Assembly: GCA_031266495.1 (NCBI GenBank)
Contig: JAISAX010000713.1
Span: 1 to 7,075 of the forward strand
Reading direction: 5' to 3'
DNA: 7,075 nucleotides
Origin: Opitutaceae bacterium
GTDB taxonomy: Bacteria > Verrucomicrobiota > Verrucomicrobiae > Opitutales > Opitutaceae
The stretch's first letter is position 1. Each line of letters opens with the position of its first letter. Below the pieces are notes generated by a model that was not told the DNA's origin, searched no databases, and saw only the letters and a list, made by a program, of their open reading frames with translations. Positions 1-5,691 of the stretch are shown here, one piece after another. Position numbers and translations under genes: made by a program.

Positions 1-52
1 CCCCCCCCCCGCCCCGCCCCCCGCCGCCCGCCCCCCCCCCCGCCCCCCCCCC
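1..52. repeat. C-rich homopolymer tract at window edge
   Basis: The first 52 bases are only C with seven isolated G residues; the longest pure runs are C10 (1-10), C11 (31-41) and C10 (43-52). The tract lies 12 bp past the stop codon of the minus-strand gene at 65-730, so on that gene's transcript it would be a G-rich 3' end able to form a G-quadruplex. It may continue beyond the window. Similar tracts recur at 3539-3580 and 4523-4549. Tracts like this are hard to sequence, so the exact length should be trusted little. Confidence 0.9.
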
Positions 53-64
53 GGGGCGCGGAAA

Positions 65-730
65 TCAGGGCATGATGTGGAAGGAGAGGGGGCTCCAGGG
101 GCCTTTTTCGCCGGTGGGGCTTTCCCAGCGCATGGCGTAATACATCTTGAGGCCGCGCTGGTCGGCGCGGAATTGTTTTTTGAAGGGGGAGCGGGTGGCG
201 ATCTCCGAATGGGCGAATTCGGAGGGGTCGGCGGGCGGGGTGTCGCGCACGTCGCTGGCGACTTCGGCACAGCGGGCTCCGCGGGGCTTGCCGCGACGGG
301 TGCCTTGTTCGTCGCGGAAATGCAGCTCCACGAGGCCGGGCTGGTTGCCGTGTTGCTCGGCCACGGGGTGCGTGGCGGGCGCGGTGATGTGCGTGTGGGT
401 GGTCTTGTGGACGGGGATGCCGAGGTTTTTACGATCCTCGTCCGTCACCTTCTTGCTGCTGGCGAGGTGTTCGGCCACGAATTCGCGCAGGAGGTGGTCG
501 TAGGCCTGGCGGGCGTGGTTCTTGGCGTGGATGGCGGGGCTGGTCCGCGTGGCGGGGCTTTGCGCGATTTGCCAGGTGTCGCGCCAGGTGGCTTGCGCGG
601 CCATGAGGGGGGCGAGGTCCGCCGTCGTCAGGCCGAAGGTGGCCGCCTTGAGGACAAGGTAGGCGATGAAGTTTTCCTGCCAGAGGTGGAAGTCTTCGTC
701 GGTGGCGGGGATGTATCCGGTATTGCTCAT
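65..730 (-). CDS. Uncharacterised 221-residue protein, helical N-terminus and beta-rich C-terminus
   Basis: No known function is assigned. The ATG at 730 opens with MSNTGYIPATDEDFHLWQ, a natural-looking cytoplasmic start with no signal peptide or membrane segment. Residues 14-95 look helical and amphipathic (WQENF, LVLKAATFGL, a run through ARQAYDHLLREFVAEHL). Residues 100-125 form a Thr/His-rich hinge. Residues 130-221 look beta-rich, ending with YYAMRWESPTGEKGPWSP, which resembles the last strands of a fibronectin-III-like fold. From memory, similar orphan proteins occur in many Verrucomicrobia and Bacteroidetes; this is recollection, not a search result. No catalytic motif is visible. No Shine-Dalgarno is seen before the start (the upstream bases are A-rich). 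The region upstream of the gene carries the 21-bp palindrome array, about 88 bp from the start codon. A long plus-strand reading frame across this gene was judged a GC-driven shadow. Confidence 0.7.
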   Translation of the reverse strand: MSNTGYIPATDEDFHLWQENFIAYLVLKAATFGLTTADLAPLMAAQATWRDTWQIAQSPATRTSPAIHAKNHARQAYDHLLREFVAEHLASSKKVTDEDRKNLGIPVHKTTHTHITAPATHPVAEQHGNQPGLVELHFRDEQGTRRGKPRGARCAEVASDVRDTPPADPSEFAHSEIATRSPFKKQFRADQRGLKMYYAMRWESPTGEKGPWSPLSFHIMP

Positions 731-817
731 GCTTTTTTTGATGTTCGGGCTTTTCTGTCCGGGTTTTGTTTCTCTTTGGCTGTCTGTTTGTCAATGGTGG
801 GCTGGCAGGGGCGTGGT

Positions 818-1027
818 CCGGGTGTGGTCCGGGTTCGTTCGGGATGTATCCCGGGTGGTTCGGGACTTGTCCCGGGTGTTTCGGGATGTGTCCGGAGCGG
901 TCCAGGACATGTCCTGAGGGTTTCGGGACTTGTCCGGAGCGGTCCAGGACTTGTCCGGAGAGTTTCGGGACTTGTCCTGGGCGGTTCGGGATGTGTCCCG
1001 GGTGTTTCGGGACGTGTCCTGAGGAGA
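818..1027. repeat. Tandem array of ten 21-bp units, each with a 14-bp palindrome
   Basis: Nine units of exactly 21 bp run from 839 to 1027 with no insertion or deletion, and a degenerate tenth unit precedes them at 818-838. Units 1-9 start at 839, 860, 881, 902, 923, 944, 965, 986 and 1007. Each has a dyad of the form CGGGAC-NN-GTCCCG followed by a 7-bp linker. The core GGA....TCC is invariant in units 1-9. Unit 4 is a perfect 14-bp palindrome, CAGGACATGTCCTG. Variation is concentrated in the paired outer and inner positions of the dyad and in the linker. Units 3-4 and 5-6 form a duplicated 42-bp dimer. The units abut without spacers, so this is not CRISPR. Twenty-one base pairs is two helical turns, so all dyads face the same side of DNA. 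It lies between the divergent genes at 730 and 1194. It could be an operator array, RNA hairpins in a leader, or a selfish repeat. Confidence 0.93.
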
Positions 1028-1193
1028 GTCTGGTGTCATCAGGGGCAGGGCAAAAACCGGATATGCAGCAAGCAAAGCTGTGGCCCGGGCATCTGCTCTA
1101 TAGCGCATGAAATTACACAGAGGTCTGTAGTTCCATGCTTGCCTCGCCTGGACTGGCACTCAAAAAAACACGTTCCGATCGAATCCCGACAAA
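1028..1193 (+). other. Non-coding leader before the fucosidase gene
   Basis: This stretch joins the 21-bp array to the GH29 start. I see no convincing -35/-10 pair, no terminator and no Shine-Dalgarno. The last bases before the ATG are TCCCGACAAA, and related TCCCG(A/T)C words precede two other starts in the window. A short GTG-started minus-strand frame (791-1159) crosses this stretch and the array, but it has no recognisable protein content outside the repeat-encoded heptads. Confidence 0.4.
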
Positions 1194-2681
1194 ATGATGG
1201 GTCTCTTTCTTGATGATCTTGTCCCGCTCCCTTCGCCCGCGCAGCTCGCCTGGCAGCGTACCGAAACCAACCTGTTCGTTCACCTCTGCGTGAATACGTT
1301 TACCGGTCGCGAATGGGGCGACGGTTCCGAATCGCCGGCGATTTTCAATCCGGCAAAACTCGATTGCCGCCAGTGGGCGCGGGTCGCCCGCGAGGCGGGG
1401 TTCAGGATCGGCATCCTGACGGCAAAACATCACGACGGGTTTTGCCTCTGGCCGACGGCGACCACGGAGCACTCCGTGAAGGCGTCGCCGTGGAGGGGGG
1501 GGGTGGGGGATGTGGTGCGCGAATTTGTCGATGCCTTTCGCGCCGAGGGTCTGAAGGTCGGGCTGTATTTGTCTCCGTGGGACCGCCACGAGAAGTGCTA
1601 TGGCGATTCGCCGCGCTACAACGATTTTTATTGCGCGCAACTGACCGAGTTGCTGACGCACTACGGCGTGTTGCACGAGGTGTGGTTCGACGGCGCGTGC
1701 GCCGAGGGGCCGAACGGACGAAAACAGGAGTACGACTGGCCGCGGTTTTTCGGACTCGTTAAAAAACTCCAGCCGGGCGCGGTGACGTTTGGCGATGGCG
1801 GCACCGATGTGCGCTGGGTGGGCAACGAGCGCGGTTTCGCCAACGGGACGTGCTGGGCGACCGTCGATCCGCGCACGGTGCGGTTCCCGGGCGATTCGGG
1901 GATCAACCGGGCCAACGATGCGGCGGCGCGCGAGGAGCTGAAACGGCATTTCGGCAGCGGCGACGCGCCTGACCCGGCGGGCCGCGAGCCGCGCGTGTGG
2001 CGTCCGGCGGAGTGCGACGTGTCGATCCGTCCGGGATGGTTTTACCACGCGGAGGAAGATGACAAGGTGCGCTCCGCCGGGAATCTGGTGGACCTGTATT
2101 TTTGTAGCGTGGGCCGCAACGGGTTGCTGTTGCTCAACATCCCGCCGACGCGGGAGGGGCTTTTTCACGAAAACGACATCGCCGCGATCACGGGCCTGTG
2201 GCGCGAGCTGGACCGGATTTTCGCAAATGACCTGGCGCGCGCGGCGGGCGTTCGCGTGACGGCGGACCGCGAACGCGCGAGCGGGCCGTGCGCGGTGGCG
2301 ATGTTCCTGGCGGAGTCGGTCTGTGACGGGAATCCGGATACGTGCTGGGCCGCGCCGGAGGGCGTCACGAAGGCGGTGCTGGAGATGGTGTTTCCCGGCG
2401 GCGCGGCCGGTGGCGCGGACGGCGGCGCGGCGGGGGCGGAGGAGGAAGGCGTGACGGTCAGCGTGCTCTGTTTCGAGGAGCCGGTGCAACACGGGCAGCG
2501 GATCGCGGCGTATCACGTCGAGGCTGACGCGGGCGGCGCATGGACGGAAATCGCCCGCGGCACGACGGTCGGACGCAAAAAACTCGACCGTCTGGCGACG
2601 CCGGTGAAGGCGCGGCGGTTGCGGCTGACGATCGACGAGGCGCTCGCGCCGCCGGCGTTGTCGGCGTGGCGGGTGTTTTGA
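1194..2681 (+). CDS. Alpha-L-fucosidase, glycoside hydrolase family 29 (subfamily B-like)
   Basis: A 495-residue retaining exo-glycosidase that removes terminal L-fucose from glycans. The TIM-barrel domain covers about residues 12-350. It contains NTFTGREWGDG (34-44), TAKHHDGFCLW (76-86, the paired His that binds fucose), LYLSPWDRH (124-132) and the nucleophile motif HEVWFDGA, with Asp166 as the expected nucleophile. WVGNERG (208-214) supplies Glu212 as the likely acid/base. The 46-residue spacing matches GH29-B enzymes such as BiAfcB, which favour alpha-1,3/1,4-linked fucose; this is recalled family knowledge. Residues 353-400 and 420-495 resemble a discoidin/CBM32-like beta-sandwich (DGNPDTCWAAP), interrupted by a Gly/Ala/Glu-rich linker (401-419). 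No signal peptide is seen, so a cytoplasmic enzyme acting on imported oligosaccharides is inferred. Two adjacent ATGs (1194, 1197) are possible starts. A G9 run (1495-1503) lies inside the barrel; the frame across it fits the family, so the gene is intact. Confidence 0.93.
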   Translation: MMGLFLDDLVPLPSPAQLAWQRTETNLFVHLCVNTFTGREWGDGSESPAIFNPAKLDCRQWARVAREAGFRIGILTAKHHDGFCLWPTATTEHSVKASPWRGGVGDVVREFVDAFRAEGLKVGLYLSPWDRHEKCYGDSPRYNDFYCAQLTELLTHYGVLHEVWFDGACAEGPNGRKQEYDWPRFFGLVKKLQPGAVTFGDGGTDVRWVGNERGFANGTCWATVDPRTVRFPGDSGINRANDAAAREELKRHFGSGDAPDPAGREPRVWRPAECDVSIRPGWFYHAEEDDKVRSAGNLVDLYFCSVGRNGLLLLNIPPTREGLFHENDIAAITGLWRELDRIFANDLARAAGVRVTADRERASGPCAVAMFLAESVCDGNPDTCWAAPEGVTKAVLEMVFPGGAAGGADGGAAGAEEEGVTVSVLCFEEPVQHGQRIAAYHVEADAGGAWTEIARGTTVGRKKLDRLATPVKARRLRLTIDEALAPPALSAWRVF

Positions 2682-2832
2682 GGCCGGGCGAAATAGGCGG
2701 GGCACGGATTCGGGGCCTGCGTCCTGAAGCCACATGGCCAGGGATGACCATGCCACACGATCCCGCAGGCTGGAAGCCCGTGCCACTCCGGAGCGGTGAG
2801 GCAACGCTTGCGGGCGGGACGCCCGCGCCACG
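2682..2832. repeat. Interspersed palindromic repeat region with three GGA-centred hairpins
   Basis: This is the gap between the convergent fucosidase and sufE genes. It holds three inverted repeats, each centred on GGA (TCC on the other strand). At 2733-2752, CATGGCCA and TGACCATG pair with one mismatch around GGGA. At about 2765-2784, GCAGGCT and AGCCCGTGC pair imperfectly around GGA. At 2810-2826, GCGGGCG and CGCCCGC pair perfectly around GGA. Centres lie at about 2743, 2773 and 2818. The style recalls REP-like intergenic repeats that I associate with Verrucomicrobia (recollection). The hairpins could end transcription from both sides, but none is followed by a T run. Confidence 0.65.
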
Positions 2833-3255
2833 TCAGGCCACCGGTTGCAGGCAGGATTGCGCGAAGGCCCGGATGTAGCGGCGGAGGCTGGCGAGGGCGT
2901 TGCTGCGGTTGGCCGAGAGCGCCTGCGGGAGGCCGGTTTCGGCGAGAAAATCCGGCTCGGTGGCGAGGATGTCGGCGGGCGCCTCGCCATTGTAGAAATC
3001 GCACATGAGCGCGGCGATGCCTTTGGAAATCTGCGCGTCGGCGTCCATATGGAAATAGCAGCGGCCGTCGCGCAGTTCGGGCTGGAGCCAGAGGCGCGAG
3101 ATGCAGCCGGGAAGGAGCCGGTCGTCGGTATGGTAGCGGGCGTCGAGTGCGGGATAGCGGCGGCCAAGGGTGAGGAGGTGACGGAAGCGTTCTTCGTCGT
3201 CGGGCAGGAGCGTGAGGGTTTCGACCAGCGCGTCGCGTTTTTCGGAAAGAGTCAT
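2833..3255 (-). CDS. sufE: SufE-like sulfur acceptor (cysteine desulfuration protein)
   Basis: A 140-residue cytoplasmic protein of the SufE/YgdK family. These proteins take persulfide sulfur from the cysteine desulfurase SufS and pass it on for Fe-S cluster assembly. The active-site loop LLPGCISRLWL is present, with Cys51 the expected sulfur-accepting residue; E. coli SufE also uses Cys51. Other family traits are the N-terminal helix with DDEERFRHLLTLGRRYPALD (residues 19-38), the central strands LQPELRDGRCYFHMDADAQI, and the helical C-terminus ending near LASLRRYIRAF. The length is typical. The start is the ATG at 3255, giving MTLSEKRDAL. The open frame continues upstream, but that part is proline/arginine-rich and encoded by the G tract, so it is not protein-like. 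No sufS, sufB or sufC is in view, so it stands apart from a suf operon here. It converges on the fucosidase, with 151 bp between the stops. Confidence 0.92.
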   Translation of the reverse strand: MTLSEKRDALVETLTLLPDDEERFRHLLTLGRRYPALDARYHTDDRLLPGCISRLWLQPELRDGRCYFHMDADAQISKGIAALMCDFYNGEAPADILATEPDFLAETGLPQALSANRSNALASLRRYIRAFAQSCLQPVA

Positions 3256-3299
3256 GATGCGGAAATTCGCACTGTGGCGCACGCGCGGGATTCTTGCCA

Positions 3300-3318
3300 G
3301 CGGAGTTTTGGCCTCCGC
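3300..3318 (-). other. Hairpin between the gene remnant and sufE
   Basis: GCGGAG (3300-3305) and CTCCGC (3313-3318) form a six-base stem around a 7-base loop. It sits 48 bp past the stop of the minus-strand remnant (3366-3538) and 45 bp before the sufE start. There is no T run after it on the minus strand, so a Rho-independent terminator is not supported. It could be a weak attenuator or simply chance in GC-rich DNA. Confidence 0.3.
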
Positions 3319-3365
3319 GTGGTTGCGTGGTTGCGGATGGAGCCGGGCAGCCGGCGGGGCGGGCG

Positions 3366-3538
3366 CTATTCCGGAGGCTTGGCGGGCACGGAGCCGGTTG
3401 TCCAGATCCAGTCCTTCTGATCGTACGAGGAGGCGGGGTTCCCCGGTTTTTGTTCGTGGATGTTGCCGCCGTCGTCCACGCCGTCTGCTCCGGTGACGTA
3501 AAGGACGTAGTCGTTTTTTGATGACGCCGGGGAGGAGA
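3366..3538 (-). pseudogene. C-terminal remnant of a pseudopilin-like or secreted protein
   Basis: The minus-strand frame ending at the TAG at 3366-3368 encodes a protein-like tail containing NDYVLYVTGADGVDDGG, then NIHEQKPGNP, then KDWIWTTGSVP. The pattern YVLYxxGxDGxDDGG followed by a D-x-W/V-W segment near the end is one I associate with the C-termini of prepilin-type proteins in Verrucomicrobia and Planctomycetes (recollection). Upstream the frame runs straight into the G-rich tract and becomes polyproline; beyond the tract there is no recognisable continuation and no space for a body, because the plus-strand PEP-CTERM gene begins at 3696. The gene therefore appears to have lost everything except about 55 codons, with the break at the tract. 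An assembly join at the homopolymer would give the same picture. It might also be chance coding, but its composition differs clearly from the polyproline next to it. Confidence 0.45.
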
Positions 3539-3580
3539 GGGGGGGGGGGGGGGGTGGGGGGAAGGGTGGGGGGGGGGGGG
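3539..3580 (+). repeat. G-rich tract with G-quadruplex potential
   Basis: Runs of G16 (3539-3554), G6 (3556-3561), G3 (3564-3566) and G13 (3568-3580) are separated by one or two bases. This meets the usual pattern for an intramolecular G-quadruplex on the plus strand. It lies 115 bp upstream of the PEP-CTERM gene and marks the break point of the minus-strand remnant. Length errors are likely in any sequencing read across it. Confidence 0.9.
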
Positions 3581-3628
3581 CAGAAAAACGAATGCGTTTG
3601 ACAGGATCGCACATGGACCGCGGCGACG

Positions 3629-3642
3629 GTATGCAGGCATAC
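3629..3642. promoter_or_regulatory. 14-bp palindrome upstream of the PEP-CTERM operon
   Basis: GTATGC and GCATAC form a perfect inverted repeat around AG, 53 bp upstream of the ATG at 3696. Size, symmetry and position suit a dimeric repressor or activator site. A TTGACA lies 25 bp before it (3598-3603), but no -10 element stands at a proper distance. The regulator is unknown. Confidence 0.35.
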
Positions 3643-3695
3643 TCGCAACCCTGACCCTCCAACAACCCGACCTCTGAAACCAAATCCCGTCGCTT

Positions 3696-4517
3696 ATGAA
3701 AATTACCAGTACATCCATACCATCCCGGATGCCGCGAGTGCTGCTGCCAGGCCTGGCCGCTTTGGCCATATTCTCCGCCGCACTCCCGTCCGCACGCTCC
3801 GGCGTCACCACATCCGCCAATGCACAGGCTCCCGACGCCGCCACGGTCATCGCTGCATCCGAGTCAACCGAGAACCGAAATGTATATACCATGCGTTGGG
3901 ATTCTGCCGCTTCCGACCCAAAGCACCGCGACATTTCCCAATCCTTTTATGTCGCCAGTGATACCACCCTCGCCTCGTTCACCCTCAAGGAAAGCCACCA
4001 AAGTGCCACTACCAGCGCTCTCATAGATCTGTCATTCACGGTCAAAATCTACAAAGTCCCTTCCGCCACGGCCCTCCCCGACGACGCCGCCGCCGAGCTT
4101 CTTTCCACCCAGACCGGCATCTGGACGATCCCCGGCCTCACCGCAGCCAGCACCTACATCACATTCGAACTCGACCAGACAGTCCCGCTCAAGGCCGACA
4201 CCTTTTACGCCTTCGTTCTCGGCCTTGATTCCGGCAAGGCTAGCGCCGGCTTCCAGGCCGCCACCAACATCGGTGGCGGCACCGACTATTATCCCAACGG
4301 CGTTGGCGCCAGCCTCACTTACACCTGGGTGGATAACACGACTGCGGGCACGCCCGGAGCCTGGACAGTTCTCACCTCTGGCACCAGCAAGGGCGATTAC
4401 ATCTTCTACGCCAACGCCGCCGCTGCCGTTCCCGAACCAGCCACAACGGCCGCCCTTCTCGGTGCGCTTGCCATTGCCATTGCCTCTGCCGTGCTCGCCC
4501 TGCGCAACCGTAATTGA
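3696..4517 (+). CDS. PEP-CTERM sorting-domain surface protein
   Basis: A 273-residue exported protein. The N-terminal signal peptide has a basic n-region and the hydrophobic core LLPGLAALAIFSAAL (16-30), with cleavage probable near SARSG (32-36) or ANAQA (41-45). The mature part (about 60-240) is beta-rich: RDISQSFYVASDTTLASFTL (78-97), IDLSFTVKIYKV, YITFELDQTVPL, FYAFVLGL and a Gly/Tyr-rich end. It looks like a single extracellular beta-sandwich. The tail is a canonical PEP-CTERM signal: VPEP at 245-248, a hydrophobic helix, then the basic RNRN end. In this system an exosortase (EpsH/XrtA type) cuts near the PEP motif and releases the protein to the surface or extracellular matrix, often together with exopolysaccharide. 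Exosortase is not in the window. The start lacks a Shine-Dalgarno; TCCCGTC lies just before it. An in-frame ATG at 3729 is possible but would remove the n-region. First gene of a likely operon. Confidence 0.9.
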   Translation: MKITSTSIPSRMPRVLLPGLAALAIFSAALPSARSGVTTSANAQAPDAATVIAASESTENRNVYTMRWDSAASDPKHRDISQSFYVASDTTLASFTLKESHQSATTSALIDLSFTVKIYKVPSATALPDDAAAELLSTQTGIWTIPGLTAASTYITFELDQTVPLKADTFYAFVLGLDSGKASAGFQAATNIGGGTDYYPNGVGASLTYTWVDNTTAGTPGAWTVLTSGTSKGDYIFYANAAAAVPEPATTAALLGALAIAIASAVLALRNRN

Positions 4518-4522
4518 GCAAG

Positions 4523-4549
4523 CCCCTCCCCTCCCCCCCCCCGCCCGCC
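4523..4549. repeat. C-rich tract in the gap before the beta-helix gene
   Basis: The 37-bp gap between the PEP-CTERM stop (4517) and the GTG at 4555 is almost entirely C, including an uninterrupted C10 at 4533-4542. It occupies the place where a ribosome-binding site would be expected. Slippage here would alter the spacing between the two genes but not either reading frame if the GTG start is correct. Confidence 0.8.
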
Positions 4550-4554
4550 TGCCC

Positions 4555-5676
4555 GTGGAAAAAAAACTCCCGCTCGCCGCCTTTCTGCTGTGCTGTATCG
4601 TTTCCATTGGCGCTGGCGTTGGCGTTCAGGCCCGCACCCTCCTCGTTGACCAGCGTCCTGCCGCCAGGGCCGAATACCGCACCCTCGCCGCCGCTGCCGC
4701 CGCCGCGCAACCCGGCGACACGATAAAAATCGCGCCCGGCAGCGGACCGTATCGGGAAATCCTCTACACAAGAACATCCGGCTCACCCGGCGCGCCCATC
4801 ACCATTGACGGCTCCGGCGAACTCCTCACCGGAGCCGACCCGCTTGCCCCTTTTGTCAGGAACGGCGACTCATGGACCTGCGACCTCACCCCTCACCACA
4901 CCACCGCGCAACCCGTCCAGGGTTTTACGCAAAACAAAAACAAAAACAAGACCGACGGACGCTGGACCTCAAAACTCACCCCCGCCCCCATACCCTTCGT
5001 TCTCATTTATCGCGGCGAACGCCTCCGCCAGGACCGTATCACCGGACAACTTACACGCCACGCCACCCTCTCCGCCGACCAAAACACGCTCACCCTCCAC
5101 CCCGGCGCCTCGCCCGACGGCTGGGAAATCTCCGTCCGCCCCCACGTCGTCCGGACCACCGGCGCCACCTCGTATCACATTTATCGTTACATTCGCGCCG
5201 CCGGTTCGCTCAACGACGGCTTCAACATGCACGGCGGCGGCCGGAACCTCGTCTTTGAGGACATCGAAGCCTTCAACAACCTCGACGAAGGCTTCTCCGC
5301 GCACGACACCGTCAACTGCACGCTCACCCGCGCCCGCCTCCACGACAACGACAACGGCCTCACCAACGCCAACCACTCCACCATGCGCGCGGTGGACATC
5401 GTGTGCCACGACAACCTCGGCTTCGGTTTTTATCTGCAAGGCGCCACCGCCGACGTGGACAATCTCGACAGCGCCCGCAACGGCGTCGCCCAACTCGTCC
5501 TGCACGCGGGAGCCACCCTCCGCTCCGGGCGCGTCACGCTTACCCCCGGCGACTGGCGCGACAAACCGTGGATCTCCGCGCAAGAATCCGGCCAGAACGT
5601 CCGCGCCACGGCCATCAACAAAAGTTCGCAATTCACGCTCACCGGCCCCGAACCGCTAGTCCTCCCCGCCCCGTAA
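4555..5676 (+). CDS. Secreted right-handed parallel beta-helix protein
   Basis: A 373-residue protein from a GTG start at 4555. This start was chosen because it gives a classical signal peptide, MEKKLPLAAFLLCCIV..., with cleavage expected after VQA (residues 24-26). The open frame continues further upstream, but only as a shadow of the PEP-CTERM gene. The segment RTLAAAAAAAQPGDTIKIAPG followed by YREIL (42-70) is the usual opening of pectate-lyase-like parallel beta-helices. The motifs NDGFNMHG (220), DEGFSAHD (244), DNGLTNAN (266) and GFGFYLQG (289) recur every 22-24 residues, which is one helix rung each. Most such proteins bind or cleave polysaccharide, but no catalytic residue can be assigned, so enzyme versus binding protein is open. 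An odd run, QNKNKNKTDG (126-135), sits in a loop. It follows the PEP-CTERM gene by 37 bp and precedes the pseudopilin gene by 15 bp. Confidence 0.85.
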   Translation: MEKKLPLAAFLLCCIVSIGAGVGVQARTLLVDQRPAARAEYRTLAAAAAAAQPGDTIKIAPGSGPYREILYTRTSGSPGAPITIDGSGELLTGADPLAPFVRNGDSWTCDLTPHHTTAQPVQGFTQNKNKNKTDGRWTSKLTPAPIPFVLIYRGERLRQDRITGQLTRHATLSADQNTLTLHPGASPDGWEISVRPHVVRTTGATSYHIYRYIRAAGSLNDGFNMHGGGRNLVFEDIEAFNNLDEGFSAHDTVNCTLTRARLHDNDNGLTNANHSTMRAVDIVCHDNLGFGFYLQGATADVDNLDSARNGVAQLVLHAGATLRSGRVTLTPGDWRDKPWISAQESGQNVRATAINKSSQFTLTGPEPLVLPAP

Positions 5677-5691
5677 CCCTCCCGTCCCATT

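Noticed and set aside
818..1027. CRISPR or guide-RNA array
   Set aside because: Units are contiguous and nearly identical with no variable spacers, and no Cas, Tas or similar gene is present.
791..1159. Minus-strand GTG frame encoding heptapeptides such as DKSRNSP
   Set aside because: The heptads follow automatically from 21-bp units; unit variation is not concentrated at third codon positions and flanking residues look random. Translation cannot be excluded without proteomic data.
77..1213. 378-codon plus-strand frame from a GTG
   Set aside because: It is antisense to the 221-residue gene, Gly/Val-rich, and continues only because the 21-bp repeats contain no stop in that frame.
1113..3167. 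684-codon open frame on the minus strand
   Set aside because: It lies antisense to the clearly recognisable fucosidase, is rich in Arg/Pro/Ala as expected for a high-GC shadow, has no domain-like content and ends inside sufE.
3598..3603. TTGACA as the -35 box of the PEP-CTERM operon
   Set aside because: No TATAAT-like hexamer occurs 16-19 bp downstream, so a sigma-70 promoter is not supported by sequence alone.
3256..3648. N-terminal extension of sufE to a start at 3648
   Set aside because: The extension is Arg/Pro-rich, passes through the G tract and is absent from the SufE family as known; ATG at 3255 gives the normal length.
2513..3934. 473-codon minus-strand frame spanning sufE, the G tract and the PEP-CTERM gene
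   Set aside because: It crosses several real genes in the wrong frame and consists largely of Pro/Arg runs encoded by the G tract.
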